A DNA stretch of 64,000 nucleotides from CAYVZU01 sp964455935 (GTDB lineage: Bacteria; Fibrobacterota; CAYVZU01), in assembly GCA_964455935.1 (NCBI GenBank), contig CAYVZU010000002.1, positions 1 through 64,000 on the forward strand, given 5' to 3'. A model generated the notes under the pieces. It was not told the origin of the DNA and did no database searches. It saw nothing but the letters and a program-made list of their open reading frames with translations. A program made the translations under genes and the position numbers. Of this stretch, positions 7,935-16,347 are shown piece by piece (positions within the stretch are counted from its first letter, which is position 1; each line of letters begins with the position of its first letter).

Positions 7935-8501
7935 TCAGGCATTCAAATCCACTTGCCGCATATTCGGCTGGTTGTTGCGAACCGCCGATAATTGCTGTGC
8001 CATTTCATGAACCTTGCTGCCTGGCTGATTTGAGGATAGGCCCTCGCTGATTTTGGTTTTCAGTTTGGCTCCCAGCTTGTCAATTCCCTTTGAAACAAGT
8101 TCCGTTGCAGCGGATGCAATGGGATTGGAGCCGGCCTTTTTCTCCGCAGCGCCCACGGCCTGAGCGCCGAGATCCATCATTTTGAGTACGTTCTTCACCA
8201 TCTGGCGACCCTCAACGCCTTTGCTGATTTGAGTGTCGAGTTTGGCGCCTAAATCTTCAGATCCCTTTCTCACTAGCTTTTTGGCTGCCTCGACCATCTG
8301 GGCGGCACCGTCGCCTGTTTTTTCCTTTGCGCCGATCATTTCGGCACCCTTATTCATCACCTGCCGGACATTTTCCGTCATCCGGCCTTTGCCTTGATTT
8401 TTGACAATTTTGGTGTCAAGCTTCGCACCCATTGCCTCAGCACCCTGGCGTGCTATTTTCTTTGCGGCATCGGCCATACTGCTACTGGCTCCCACTTTCA
8501 T
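7935..8501 (-). CDS. Unrecognised triple-repeat helical protein
   Basis: 188 residues, Lys/Ala/Gly-rich, no signal peptide, no Cys or Trp. It is built from three tandem copies of a 55-60 residue unit whose core reads AAKKhhRKGhEdhGAKLdTqI, seen as AAKKIARQGAEAMGAKLDTK, AAKKLVRKGSEDLGAKLDTQ and AATELVSKGIDKLGAKLKTK, separated by shorter related segments (VRQVMNKGAEMIGA and VLKMMDLGAQAVGA). Probably amphipathic helices. I recognise no family. RBS AAGGGGG precedes the ATG. The unit order, Lys-rich helices and lack of a secretion signal are compatible with an LEA-like or nucleic-acid-binding protein, but that is only a guess. Confidence 0.75.
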   Translation of the reverse strand: MKVGASSSMADAAKKIARQGAEAMGAKLDTKIVKNQGKGRMTENVRQVMNKGAEMIGAKEKTGDGAAQMVEAAKKLVRKGSEDLGAKLDTQISKGVEGRQMVKNVLKMMDLGAQAVGAAEKKAGSNPIASAATELVSKGIDKLGAKLKTKISEGLSSNQPGSKVHEMAQQLSAVRNNQPNMRQVDLNA

Positions 8502-8605
8502 GGAACCCCCTTTTCTATTGCAGCTTCAGATCTTAATGGACACCCTAAAACGGTCCTTGGAGTCGATATTTGTCCGGCCCAAAAAAAGTATAGGCAAATT
8601 CCTTT

Positions 8606-8928
8606 TTATTTATCGGCAGAAATACCTTTGGACTTTAGCGGAATCGACATCCCTCCCTTCGGTTTCGGTATCTCCACCGCAAAAACCGCTCTCGGTTTGT
8701 AACTTTCTGCTATCAGGTCCTTCTTAATACCCGCCCATTGCTCGTCAAGAAAGGGTTTGAGTCCTCGACGGTTCGCCTGTCTATCCCCGCACAGCCCTTG
8801 TTCCCTTTGACTCGTTTGAAAGCCAGAATCATGTTCTCGCGTTCGACCACCGATTCCATCATTTGTTTGCTATCCCGATAGTCGTTGCCTCTCCCTGCCG
8901 CACTGCTTGACGTACCCTTACCGGGCAC
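8606..8928 (-). pseudogene. Truncated, frameshifted group II intron reverse transcriptase
   Basis: Starts near MPGKGTSSS and contains VVERENMILAFKRVKGNKGC and AGIDRRTVED, the classic N-terminus of LtrA-type proteins. One missing base at about 8757 shifts the frame; after it the minus strand reads LKPFLDEQWAGIKKDLIAES then YKPRAVFAVEIPKPKGG, the RT-0/RT-1 region, and stops at 8606-8608. The catalytic YADD region, maturase (X) and endonuclease domains are missing. Dead gene. Confidence 0.85.
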
Positions 8929-9331
8929 TCCCGGCTTCCGGCCAGTACTTCCCGATTGGTATCGGCTTCTCAGCCATACTATTTCTGCGTCTCCTGTTTC
9001 TATGAAGTTAAACTGACTATCACCCTCTCACGTTCGGCCTTTCGGCCTGGTCGAATGTGCCAACGGGCCTCGGCTAACTTCTGCTATCTCTTCCCGCAAC
9101 CTCGCGGTTGCTGTAGCCTTGCGGCGGACTCGCAGAACTCCCCCGCCGCTTCTACCCATGCACTTTCCGGTAGTGGCCGTCTTGCCCAATGCATGCGCCT
9201 CTATGCGCTTCCTGTTCGTCGAGCCAGCGCTTTGCCTGCGGCTTCCTTCAGATTCCACTTCGCGGCGGATACCTCCTATCAGGCTTGTAGAGCACTTTCA
9301 CCTCCAAGAAGGTGCATCCTGCCGGGCGCAC
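8606..9331 (-). mobile_element. 5' part of a group II intron, 3' end missing
   Basis: Reading the minus strand from 9331: GTGCGCCCGGCAGGATGC (the GTGYG 5' boundary), then GGAGGTGAAAGTGCTCTAC and GTGGAATCTGAAGGAAGCC, all typical of the intron 5' RNA domains, followed by about 400 nt of RNA and the N-terminal part of the intron-encoded reverse transcriptase. The remaining RT, domains V/VI and the 3' boundary are absent. The length of RNA before the ORF and the position right after a hairpin suggest bacterial class C, which is known to insert beside terminators. Immobile remnant. Confidence 0.85.
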
Positions 9332-9336
9332 CAAAT

Positions 9337-9364
9337 GGAAAGGGGATGTTTCCATCCCCTTTCC
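9337..9364 (-). terminator. Perfect hairpin terminator, insertion site of the intron
   Basis: On the minus strand GGAAAGGGGATG, loop GAAA, CATCCCCTTTCC: a perfect 12-bp stem with a GNRA tetraloop, 23 bp after the stop of the 9388-9897 gene. Only ATTTG follows before the intron begins at 9331, so the U-tract has been interrupted by the insertion. Confidence 0.8.
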
Positions 9365-9387
9365 AGAACGGGAAATCTGCGAGGATT

Positions 9388-9897
9388 CTACTTCAGTCGT
9401 TCCTGGAGTTCCTGGCGAAGCTGCTGCATGTGCTGCTGAATCTCGGCCCGCTTTCGCTCCAGCTCGCTCTTGCGTTGGGTTCTGGCATTGCGCTGTTCCG
9501 CATTCAACCGGCTTATGACCTGAGTTTCAACATTCTTGAGCTCCGCAAAGATACGATCGCCAATTGCCTTAATCGCCATCTGCCGCTGTTCGGGCGTCAA
9601 CGCGGCAATACTGTCGCGCACGACAGATAGTCTTGCCCGCAGCAGAATGAATTGCTCTTTCAATTGATGGTATGTTTCGCGTTCGGATGTTGTCAGGTTC
9701 GAAAGGAATCCCTGTTCCAGACTATCCCATTTTGCCTGACTGCCCTGTCCGGCATGTTGACCTATAGCCGGCTCGGAAAAACTCTCATTTTGGATTTGAG
9801 GCAGATCCGAAGCATCGACCTGCGGCCCGCCGGATCCAAAAATGGGAGCCACACTAAAGAGCACGATTGCCGCAAACTCCACTACTGTTCGTTTCAT
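9388..9897 (-). CDS. Exported coiled-coil protein, unknown
   Basis: 169 residues. N-terminal signal peptide (MKRTVVEFAAIVLFSVAPIF, cleavage probably after GSG) followed by a polar linker and a long helical C-terminus dominated by Glu/Arg/Gln (ERKRAEIQQHMQQLRQELQE), predicted coiled coil. The LTPEQRQM word recalls Spy/CpxP-type periplasmic proteins, but the match is weak. I take the ATG at 9897, five bases after AGGGAG, rather than the GTG at 9903. A perfect terminator hairpin follows. Probably monocistronic. Confidence 0.65.
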   Translation of the reverse strand: MKRTVVEFAAIVLFSVAPIFGSGGPQVDASDLPQIQNESFSEPAIGQHAGQGSQAKWDSLEQGFLSNLTTSERETYHQLKEQFILLRARLSVVRDSIAALTPEQRQMAIKAIGDRIFAELKNVETQVISRLNAEQRNARTQRKSELERKRAEIQQHMQQLRQELQERLK

Positions 9898-10105
9898 ATT
9901 CACTCCCTTTTAGCCGTTCAACCCTTAAGCAATCAATTGCCATGCCAGCCATTTCTGGCGTTTGCACCAAAAACATTCAGGCATTTTCGAAACTTATCTA
10001 CCCAACAATTTCGAAAGAACACCGAACTCAAGTGTATTACTCATTTGGCCACAATTGCTTACAATATAAAAGCAAACCGGAACTAATTCCTCCACCGAAT
10101 CCATT

Positions 10106-10134
10106 AAAAAGGGCTTTCGGTTTCCCGAAAGCCC
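10106..10134 (-). terminator. Second copy of the terminator hairpin
   Basis: Stem GGGCTTTCGG / CCGAAAGCCC at 10111-10134 with a T-run on the minus strand (A-run 10106-10110). Identical to the copy at 10232-10260. Confidence 0.65.
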
Positions 10135-10158
10135 CGGAAAGAGACCAGTCCCTGAACC

Positions 10159-10168
10159 NNNNNNNNNN
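10159..10168. other. Assembly gap (10 N) in tandem repeat
   Basis: Ten Ns between two units of a tandem repeat; the true number of units is unknown. Confidence 0.98.
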
Positions 10169-10231
10169 TTTGGTCACAACTGCTTATAATATACATGCAA
10201 AGCGGAACTTTCCCCCCCCGTCAGACCCACT

Positions 10232-10260
10232 AAAAAGGGCTTTCGGTTTCCCGAAAGCCC
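10232..10260 (-). terminator. Rho-independent terminator of the 10301-11020 gene
   Basis: Perfect 10-bp stem GGGCTTTCGG / CCGAAAGCCC (10237-10260), loop of four, followed on the minus strand by TTTTTA. Lies 40 bp beyond the stop of the minus-strand gene. Confidence 0.8.
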
Positions 10261-10300
10261 CGGAAAGAGACCAGTCCCTGAACCGCTTGGGGAAGTGATT

Positions 10301-11020
10301 CTATTTGGGACTGTTCTCCCGAATGAGGTAAATGCCAATGGGAATCCTGGCGGGGCTGATTTGGCGGCCCATAACATCAAACAGCGGAGAGGCGCGGCGA
10401 ATCCGATCAGCAAGGAAAATACGACCGGAGCTTTGCACCTGCACGCCGCAGATCGGGTTTGGCGCCATTGAAATCCTAAGGCTTGGGGTCACGAAATTCA
10501 TCGAGGCGCAGATCGAATCATAGGTGGAATAATAGGTGACGATATCCATCGTATCGGTCAGCATGAACAACTCCACTCCGTATCCAGTGGAGCAGCCAAA
10601 ATACCGGTATTCTTGGAAATATACGTTGGCATCATCCCAGATCTTAAAGACAGCACCAAGAATATAGCCCGGAATCCCATCGTGCCGAATCGAATCGAAA
10701 TAGGCCACATAGGAAATTTCAAGCGATGGATCATACGCTTCGAAAAGGTATTTATCCTCCATCGCTTCCTCGAAGGCCCAGGAGACAGGGCTGGAGAAGA
10801 TATTGGGATCGATATGCTGGACAATGGAGCCGACAATACCAACAGGACCGCTGGACCAGCAGAAGGAGTGGCCTATGGTATCTCCGCTAATACAGGAAGA
10901 ATCGGCAATCAAAGTACTTGGGACCGGCCATTCATACGCTACGTACAGGTTTTTGTGGGTAACATTAATCGCTAAAGATGTTCCGAATAGCAGCATGAGG
11001 ACAGCAGCGATTTTCCTCAT
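10301..11020 (-). CDS. Exported protein with FlgD/type IX-like C-terminal domain
   Basis: 239 residues. Signal peptide MRKIAAVLMLLFGTSLA, then a Tyr/Ser/Asp-rich domain with no recognised family (IGHSFCWSSGPVGIVGSIVQ, YRYFGCSTGYGVELFM). The last 55 residues, SMAPNPICGVQVQSSG...LFDVMGRQI...IPIGIYLIRE, follow the pattern of T9SS type-A / FlgD-Ig sorting modules (NP, hydrophobic strand, D-GR, GhYhhR). I chose the ATG at 11020, six bases after GGGAGG; the open frame extends further upstream without a signal. Secreted or surface protein; function unknown. Confidence 0.7.
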   Translation of the reverse strand: MRKIAAVLMLLFGTSLAINVTHKNLYVAYEWPVPSTLIADSSCISGDTIGHSFCWSSGPVGIVGSIVQHIDPNIFSSPVSWAFEEAMEDKYLFEAYDPSLEISYVAYFDSIRHDGIPGYILGAVFKIWDDANVYFQEYRYFGCSTGYGVELFMLTDTMDIVTYYSTYDSICASMNFVTPSLRISMAPNPICGVQVQSSGRIFLADRIRRASPLFDVMGRQISPARIPIGIYLIRENSPK

Positions 11021-11072
11021 TAGTGCCTCCCTATTATGCGGGAAAGTAAAAGCAAGAGTCGTGCCGCCGGCC

Positions 11073-12791
11073 TTATCCTTTGAAAACGTCTTTTGATATT
11101 TCAAGCCGCTTCATAATATCCCGCAAAACTTTGCGGTCAATATTCAGCATCTGGGCGGCCAAGGTCAGGTTGCCTTTGGCGCTGGATAGGGCTTTGGCAA
11201 TTGCCTCACGCTCGGCATCTTCCTTAATATCCTTCAGAGGCTTAACCCCTTGATTCTCGGCCAGCCCCATATCCTCCGGCGTCAGCAATCGTGAATTCGC
11301 GTTGAGGATTCCCCGCTGAATCCGGTTTTCCAATTCGCGAACGTTGCCCATCCAGGCCGCAGACAGAATAGCCTTTTCCGATGCGCTGGACAGCCGCATG
11401 TCGCTCTTGCCAAGCGATTTGGCATGCTTGGCCAGGAAATGACCGGCCAAGAGGAGTACATCGCGCCCACGTTCGCGCAGTGGAGGAATTTCGATCAGGA
11501 AAACGCTGATCCGGTAAAAGAGATCCTGACGAAACGAGCCCTTGTTGACCTCGTCAGACAGGATACGATTCGTGGCAAAAATGAGCCGGACGTCCACCTC
11601 AACATCAGATGTTCCGCCCACCCGTCGAATTCTGTGCTCCTGAAGAACCCGCAGGAGAGCCACCTGCATCTGAACAGGAAGTTCGCCGATTTCGTCCAGG
11701 AAAAGCGTTCCGCCATGGGCCTGCTCGAAAAACCCTTTTCGATCCGAAACCGCTCCGGTGAAAGAGCCCTTCATATGGCCGAAAAGCTCACTTTCGAGCA
11801 AGGCGGACGGAATCGCGCCGCAGTTTACGGCCACAAAGGGTTTGTCGCCGCGGTTGCTTGTTGCATGCACCGTGCGCGCGATCACTTCCTTCCCGGTGCC
11901 TGTTTCACCTTGAAGGAGCACCGGAATATCGCTGGGCGACACGCGACGAACCTTCTCCATTACCTGTTCCATCTGTGGGCAGAAGAAGACCAGGTTCAAA
12001 CCTTGCGAAGTGCGCAATTCGTTAATTTCCTGCTTCTGCTGCTCGAATACCCTGATCTCTTCCATCAGCAGGCCAAGGACTTTGCATAATCGTCCAAAAA
12101 CGGCAAGATCGCTGTCGCGAAATGGAATTCCTTTGCGGGCGCGCCGGTGAAGGTAAAACACGCCTTGTATTTCTCCAGCCGAATTGCGGAGCGCGCTGCA
12201 CAGCACCCCCGAGATGGAATGCGCCATCATGCTCTGACTTTGTTCAGATGATTCATCACCCTCAAACCACTGAAATGCGCCTTCACTTGCCAACGCGCGT
12301 TCCGCAGCCGTCCGGCTGAATGCGGACTCCCCTGCTTCGGGCCACTGGACTATTACATCCAGGTCATCCCCCATTTTTGCGATCATATACCCGCCGTCGC
12401 AATCCAGCATCTCAACAGCACCGCGCAACAGGGACTTTGAAACGCTCTCCACCTTGCGCGTGCCCAGGAGCTCCTCCAGCCCGGACAGCAGACCCTCGAC
12501 TCTGGTCTGGTTGCCGACTTGTTCCACCCCTTTGGTTTGGTCCGGAAAACACAGAGAAAAGCTGTCGGGGCCGATGCGAAAAGGCTGTCCGGCCCGAAGC
12601 GCCTGCTCACGGGTCTTTCCCTGTTCCTGCCAAAACACAACCCGGATATTGCCTTGTTCCAGGAACAGCGATGCGTGGGCCGCCAAGGCCCCGGGGACCA
12701 CAATGTCATTCTGGGGATCGCTCCCCAAGGTGACGACGGGCTGATTAATCGGAAACTCGCGGCCGCTTTGCGAACGAAGGATCCAGTTCAT
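11073..12791 (-). CDS. FHA-GAF sigma-54-dependent transcription activator
   Basis: 572 residues. N-terminal FHA domain (about 1-95; phosphothreonine-binding fold, GSDPQNDIVVPG), then a GAF-like sensor (about 115-270), then the AAA+ sigma-54 interaction domain with Walker A GETGTGKEV, GSFTGA loop (remodels the sigma54 holoenzyme), Walker B GGTLFLDEIGELP and the R-finger region, and a Fis-type HTH at the end (LAAQMLNIDRKVLRDIMKRL). It starts within 3 bp of the stop of the Ser/Thr kinase gene (ATG at 12791, AGAGGA upstream). FHA domains bind phospho-Thr, so the kinase next door is the obvious partner. No response-regulator receiver domain. Confidence 0.9.
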   Translation of the reverse strand: MNWILRSQSGREFPINQPVVTLGSDPQNDIVVPGALAAHASLFLEQGNIRVVFWQEQGKTREQALRAGQPFRIGPDSFSLCFPDQTKGVEQVGNQTRVEGLLSGLEELLGTRKVESVSKSLLRGAVEMLDCDGGYMIAKMGDDLDVIVQWPEAGESAFSRTAAERALASEGAFQWFEGDESSEQSQSMMAHSISGVLCSALRNSAGEIQGVFYLHRRARKGIPFRDSDLAVFGRLCKVLGLLMEEIRVFEQQKQEINELRTSQGLNLVFFCPQMEQVMEKVRRVSPSDIPVLLQGETGTGKEVIARTVHATSNRGDKPFVAVNCGAIPSALLESELFGHMKGSFTGAVSDRKGFFEQAHGGTLFLDEIGELPVQMQVALLRVLQEHRIRRVGGTSDVEVDVRLIFATNRILSDEVNKGSFRQDLFYRISVFLIEIPPLRERGRDVLLLAGHFLAKHAKSLGKSDMRLSSASEKAILSAAWMGNVRELENRIQRGILNANSRLLTPEDMGLAENQGVKPLKDIKEDAEREAIAKALSSAKGNLTLAAQMLNIDRKVLRDIMKRLEISKDVFKG

Positions 12792-12793
12792 GC

Positions 12794-14188
12794 TCAGTCC
12801 TCTTTTCGTATTTCGAACGCCTTCCACTCGGAATCCCGCGAAACCAGGGTGTCCGCGCCGCGGAGAATCATGGTGGAATGGATTCCGGGCTGAATTCGAA
12901 GAGTATCGTTTTGCGGCACCACCTGCCGGCCATCGACGAGGAAACGGGTGCCGGGCTTGTTGAGGCGGCCCAGAATCCAAAGGGCATCTTCGCTGGAAAG
13001 TCCGCCGGTCCCTTTGTGATTCCAGGATTTCTCGACAACAGGAGAAGGTCCGATGTAGCGCACACGTTGCGCTTCATGCGCAAGCACGGTTGCCCCCAAA
13101 TCCTCTTTTTTGAATGAAGAACGAACCACCAGAACCCCAGCAAGCGCCAGCACAGGAAGCAGAACGGGCGCCCACTGAAACCTCCTCTTTCGGACTACGG
13201 GCAAACGGGTTGAGGCCTTACCCACCTCCTGCAAACGGTCTATAATTTCCTTGCGCGGGTCCAGGCGCGAGGCCTCGGCCATGTGAAAATAGGCTTGGTT
13301 TCGGTTTCCTTTGCGCAGTTCCCTTTCGGCTTGATCGAGCAATATTTCGGCCAGCTTCTTTCTGGCGCGGGATTCCACCGCCAACGCAAGTTCCTGCCGG
13401 ACTGCAGACCCTTTCTTCGTACAGCTTGACAAGGCATCACCGAGTTCTTCGGCGCTGGCAAACCGGTCTTGCGGCTTTTGGGCCAGGCCCTTGGCCAATA
13501 CCGCCCGGGCCGAATCGGTAACAAGCTCAAGATTGGGACTCGCATAGGCAATGGCATGCATCGTGGCCGCGATATCCGGCCGCCGAAAGGGCGGTTCTCC
13601 GGTTAGAATTTCGAAGAAGATGCTGGAGAGGCCAAAGAGATCCGTTGCGGGCGTAAGTTCCTGCCCCAGGACTTGCTCGGGAGCCATGTAAGCGACCGTT
13701 CCTAGTACAGATGACTCCTGGGTTTGCGCCGTCTTATCCGTGCGGAACAGAAGCCCAAAATCCGCTACCTTGGTGACGCCATCGCAATTCACTAGAAGAT
13801 TTGCGGGCTTGATATCCCGGTGAATCCAGCCCTTGCGGTGAATAGCGGTCAAGCCCCGGCAGGCGTCGATCAGACAAAAAGCCCGCAGGCTCGACTCCAG
13901 AGTCGCGAGCTCCTCCAGGCTGACCCCGTTGACATATTCCATGACAATGAATTCGCAATGTTCCTCGCTTCCAAAATCATGAATCGAAACAAGATTGGGG
14001 TGCTGCAACGCGGCCATTGAAGCCGCTTCATCCTGTGCGCGTTCTTCTATGGCCCGGCGTAAGGTACGCTGCGATTTCTTGATGCAAACAAATCGATTCA
14101 GCGAGATTTGTCTGGCCCTGTATACGGTGCCGAAACTGCCATGCCCGATTTCGAGCCAACCGCTGAAGTCGGAGCTGCGAAAAGCCAT
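12794..14188 (-). CDS. Membrane-anchored Ser/Thr protein kinase
   Basis: 464 residues. Hanks-type kinase at 8-270: Gly loop IGHGSFGTVY, ATP-lysine in VCIKKS, catalytic loop IHRDIKPANLLV, DFG, and activation-segment APEQV; all key residues are present. A helical stretch with a short TPR-like part follows (to about 320), then one membrane segment (APVLLPVLALAGVLVV, near 340-355) and a C-terminal extracytoplasmic domain of about 105 residues resembling PEGA (FLVDGRQVVPQ, GADTLVSRDSEW). It is sandwiched in a tightly packed operon, 2 bp after the TPR lipoprotein and 2 bp before the FHA-sigma54 activator. Confidence 0.9.
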   Translation of the reverse strand: MAFRSSDFSGWLEIGHGSFGTVYRARQISLNRFVCIKKSQRTLRRAIEERAQDEAASMAALQHPNLVSIHDFGSEEHCEFIVMEYVNGVSLEELATLESSLRAFCLIDACRGLTAIHRKGWIHRDIKPANLLVNCDGVTKVADFGLLFRTDKTAQTQESSVLGTVAYMAPEQVLGQELTPATDLFGLSSIFFEILTGEPPFRRPDIAATMHAIAYASPNLELVTDSARAVLAKGLAQKPQDRFASAEELGDALSSCTKKGSAVRQELALAVESRARKKLAEILLDQAERELRKGNRNQAYFHMAEASRLDPRKEIIDRLQEVGKASTRLPVVRKRRFQWAPVLLPVLALAGVLVVRSSFKKEDLGATVLAHEAQRVRYIGPSPVVEKSWNHKGTGGLSSEDALWILGRLNKPGTRFLVDGRQVVPQNDTLRIQPGIHSTMILRGADTLVSRDSEWKAFEIRKED

Positions 14189-14190
14189 AC

Positions 14191-14871
14191 CTACCGGGAT
14201 CCCTTCATATCATTTCTGGAAGCGGCCTTGCCGGCCCATTGGCGAAGGAATTCATCGTCAGGCGCAAGATTCAGCCCGGCCCGCCAGATGGCGCCGGCCT
14301 CTTGCTTTCTTCCCAGAGCCCAGAGGGTGGACCCCAGATTCTGGTAAGCGGCGACATAGGCAGGATCCATTTCCAGAACCCGCTGAAACACCGGCCTGGC
14401 CCGGTCGTAATGCCCTCGTCGATAGTGAATGGACCCCAGCCTATGCAAGGCCTGCAGGTGGCCGGGACGATGACTGAGCGCCCGCTCCAGGGTCCGGAAC
14501 GCATCGTCTGTCCGTCCCCGGTTGTCCATGGCAACGGCCAGGCGGTAGCAGGCGTTGGCCAGATTCTGAACAAGAACAGGCGTGCTGCGGATGCGAAGGG
14601 CGCACTCAAGTTCCTCGATCGACCGGCTCCAGTCTCGAACCTCCTCGCCCAAGCTGCTGTTTTGCGCGTACGCCTTCTGATAATAGGCCAGCCCAAGACC
14701 ATAGCGGGCCTCGAAGCTTCGCGGATGCCTGTCGAGCTCGGCATTGTACAAGCGTATGGCTCGTTCGTAATCACCAATATCAAGGCACTCGCGCGCCTTC
14801 TGCATGCGGCACGATATGGCAAATAAGGAAAGAACCAGTAGGCCAGCGCAAAACCGCCTAAATTGCTTCAT
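14191..14871 (-). CDS. TPR lipoprotein
   Basis: 227 residues. Signal peptide with lipobox LFAISC (Cys near residue 21), so predicted lipid-anchored, then at least four TPR units: YERAIRLYNAELDRHPRSFE, RSIEELECALRIRS, RTLERALSHRPGHLQALHR and RPVFQRVLEMDPAYVAAYQN. TPR lipoproteins act as scaffolds. ATG at 14871, confirmed by the signal peptide; the open frame continues upstream but without one. Ends 2 bp before the kinase start. Probably presents a ligand or an assembly surface to the extracytoplasmic end of the kinase; that is inference. Confidence 0.85.
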   Translation of the reverse strand: MKQFRRFCAGLLVLSLFAISCRMQKARECLDIGDYERAIRLYNAELDRHPRSFEARYGLGLAYYQKAYAQNSSLGEEVRDWSRSIEELECALRIRSTPVLVQNLANACYRLAVAMDNRGRTDDAFRTLERALSHRPGHLQALHRLGSIHYRRGHYDRARPVFQRVLEMDPAYVAAYQNLGSTLWALGRKQEAGAIWRAGLNLAPDDEFLRQWAGKAASRNDMKGSR

Positions 14872-14914
14872 GGAATTCAAAATACATTCAAAACGGAACC
14901 GCGCATCATCGGGC

Positions 14915-16339
14915 TCACCCCGGAGATTGAACCGACACCCTGGCCATTTCCGCGAACAGCCGGATTTCGCTTTCAACAGCTCGATGGAAATCGGCAATCG
15001 ACACCGATTCGTTCTCCGCATGCGGATTCGAATACGGGTCGAGCAAGCCCACCAGAATGGGAGCGGACTTCGGCATTTGTTCGGCGATCATTCCTACGAC
15101 CGGAACGGTGGCGCCATCGCCCGCAAACACCGCCGGTTTGCCGTAACCTTCCGAAAAAGCTTTCCGGGCAACAGCGTAGGCCGGCAGCACCAAATTTGCC
15201 TTCCAGGCCGCCGACACATTCTCTTCGGCGCGGATTTCCATTTCCAGACCCCAGGGGCAGCGCTCTCGCAAGGTTCGCGTAAGAATTTCGAGCGCCCTGG
15301 CCGGTTCAAGGCCGGAAACCAGCCGGACACCAACGCGAGCCCAGGCCGAGTCGAGCAAAACATTTCCAGCCGTCTTTCGATCGCCCGCGATGAAGGAGTT
15401 GACCACCAGGGAAGGTTCGTGCCAAAGCCTTTCGAGGATCTCCGAGTCCTTCCCAAACAATTGCACTCCCGGTTTAACTCCGGCTTGGCCGCGGAATTCG
15501 CTGCTCGTCATGTTGAGCGCGGCAAGATCGGACCGTTCGCGACTCGAAAGCGGCTCAATGCCATCGCGGAACTCGGGAATGGCGATTCTCCCATTCTCAT
15601 CAAGAAGACCGGCGAGAACCTTGATAAGACCCTGAACCGGATCAGGGATTGGGCCGCCCCACAGTCCCGAGTGCAGCGCGCGATCCGTGGCGGCAACTCG
15701 CACATTTACGATAGCAAGCCCTCTCATACTTGATGTGATGGTGGGAAGTCCGCAAGCGTAGTTTCCCCCGTCCATAACCACGGCAGCATCGCAGACAAGC
15801 CGCTTGGCATGTCGCAGCAGCGTGGACTTGAGGTGAGGAGATCCAATCTCCTCCTCCCCTTCCAGAAGCACCTTGACATGCAGGGGCACTTCCCCGCACG
15901 CGCGCATGTAGGAGGAAATCGCGGCGAGATGGACCGCCACGCCGGCTTTGTCATCGCCCGCACCCCGGCCAAACAGCCTGCCATCCCGCTCGACGGGTTC
16001 AAAGGGCGGCGACAGCCAAAGCTCTTCGCGCAACGGGGGCTGCACGTCGTAATGAGCGTAGAGCAGGACCCCGGAGCCGCTTTGCCCGCCGGTCCATTCA
16101 CCGTGCAAACAGGGCGGCCCGCCGCTGGTCTCCAGCTTATCCAATCCGCGCAATCCGTGGTTCTCGAATCGATCACAGACGTCCTGGGCGGCCACAGTGA
16201 GATGCGAGGGATCATATCCTGGAAAACTCACACTGGGAATGCGCACCATCCCCTTGAGGCATTCGATGAAATCGGAATGATTTGAGCGGTAGTATGCTAG
16301 GGCCTTATTCGACATGGCTTCAAGTGCCGTGGAATTCAT
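14915..16339 (-). CDS. M20 family metallopeptidase (dipeptidase)
   Basis: 474 residues, M20/M25/M40 zinc dipeptidase or deacylase. Metal and catalytic motifs: YAHYDVQPP (His, Asp) near residue 93, GRGAGDDKAG with the bridging Asp near 127, LEGEEEIGSPH with catalytic Glu and a Zn Glu near 155, DGGNY, and PHAENESV near the C-terminus with the last His. The dimer insertion domain (about 195-355) is present. No signal peptide; cytoplasmic. Second gene of the operon, starting 8 bp after the signal-peptidase-like gene. Substrate not readable. Confidence 0.9.
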   Translation of the reverse strand: MNSTALEAMSNKALAYYRSNHSDFIECLKGMVRIPSVSFPGYDPSHLTVAAQDVCDRFENHGLRGLDKLETSGGPPCLHGEWTGGQSGSGVLLYAHYDVQPPLREELWLSPPFEPVERDGRLFGRGAGDDKAGVAVHLAAISSYMRACGEVPLHVKVLLEGEEEIGSPHLKSTLLRHAKRLVCDAAVVMDGGNYACGLPTITSSMRGLAIVNVRVAATDRALHSGLWGGPIPDPVQGLIKVLAGLLDENGRIAIPEFRDGIEPLSSRERSDLAALNMTSSEFRGQAGVKPGVQLFGKDSEILERLWHEPSLVVNSFIAGDRKTAGNVLLDSAWARVGVRLVSGLEPARALEILTRTLRERCPWGLEMEIRAEENVSAAWKANLVLPAYAVARKAFSEGYGKPAVFAGDGATVPVVGMIAEQMPKSAPILVGLLDPYSNPHAENESVSIADFHRAVESEIRLFAEMARVSVQSPG

Positions 16340-16347
16340 GCTTTCTC

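Larger units (their letters stand above)
10044..10284. repeat. Tandem duplication of a 115-bp terminator unit across a gap
   Basis: Unit 1 (10044-10158) and unit 2 (10169-10284) both begin TTTGGYCACAAYTGCTTAYA and end GAGACCAGTCCCTGAACC; the last 50 bases are identical while the first half has diverged. The ten-N gap sits exactly at the unit junction. No gene lies between 9898 and 10300. Confidence 0.85.
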
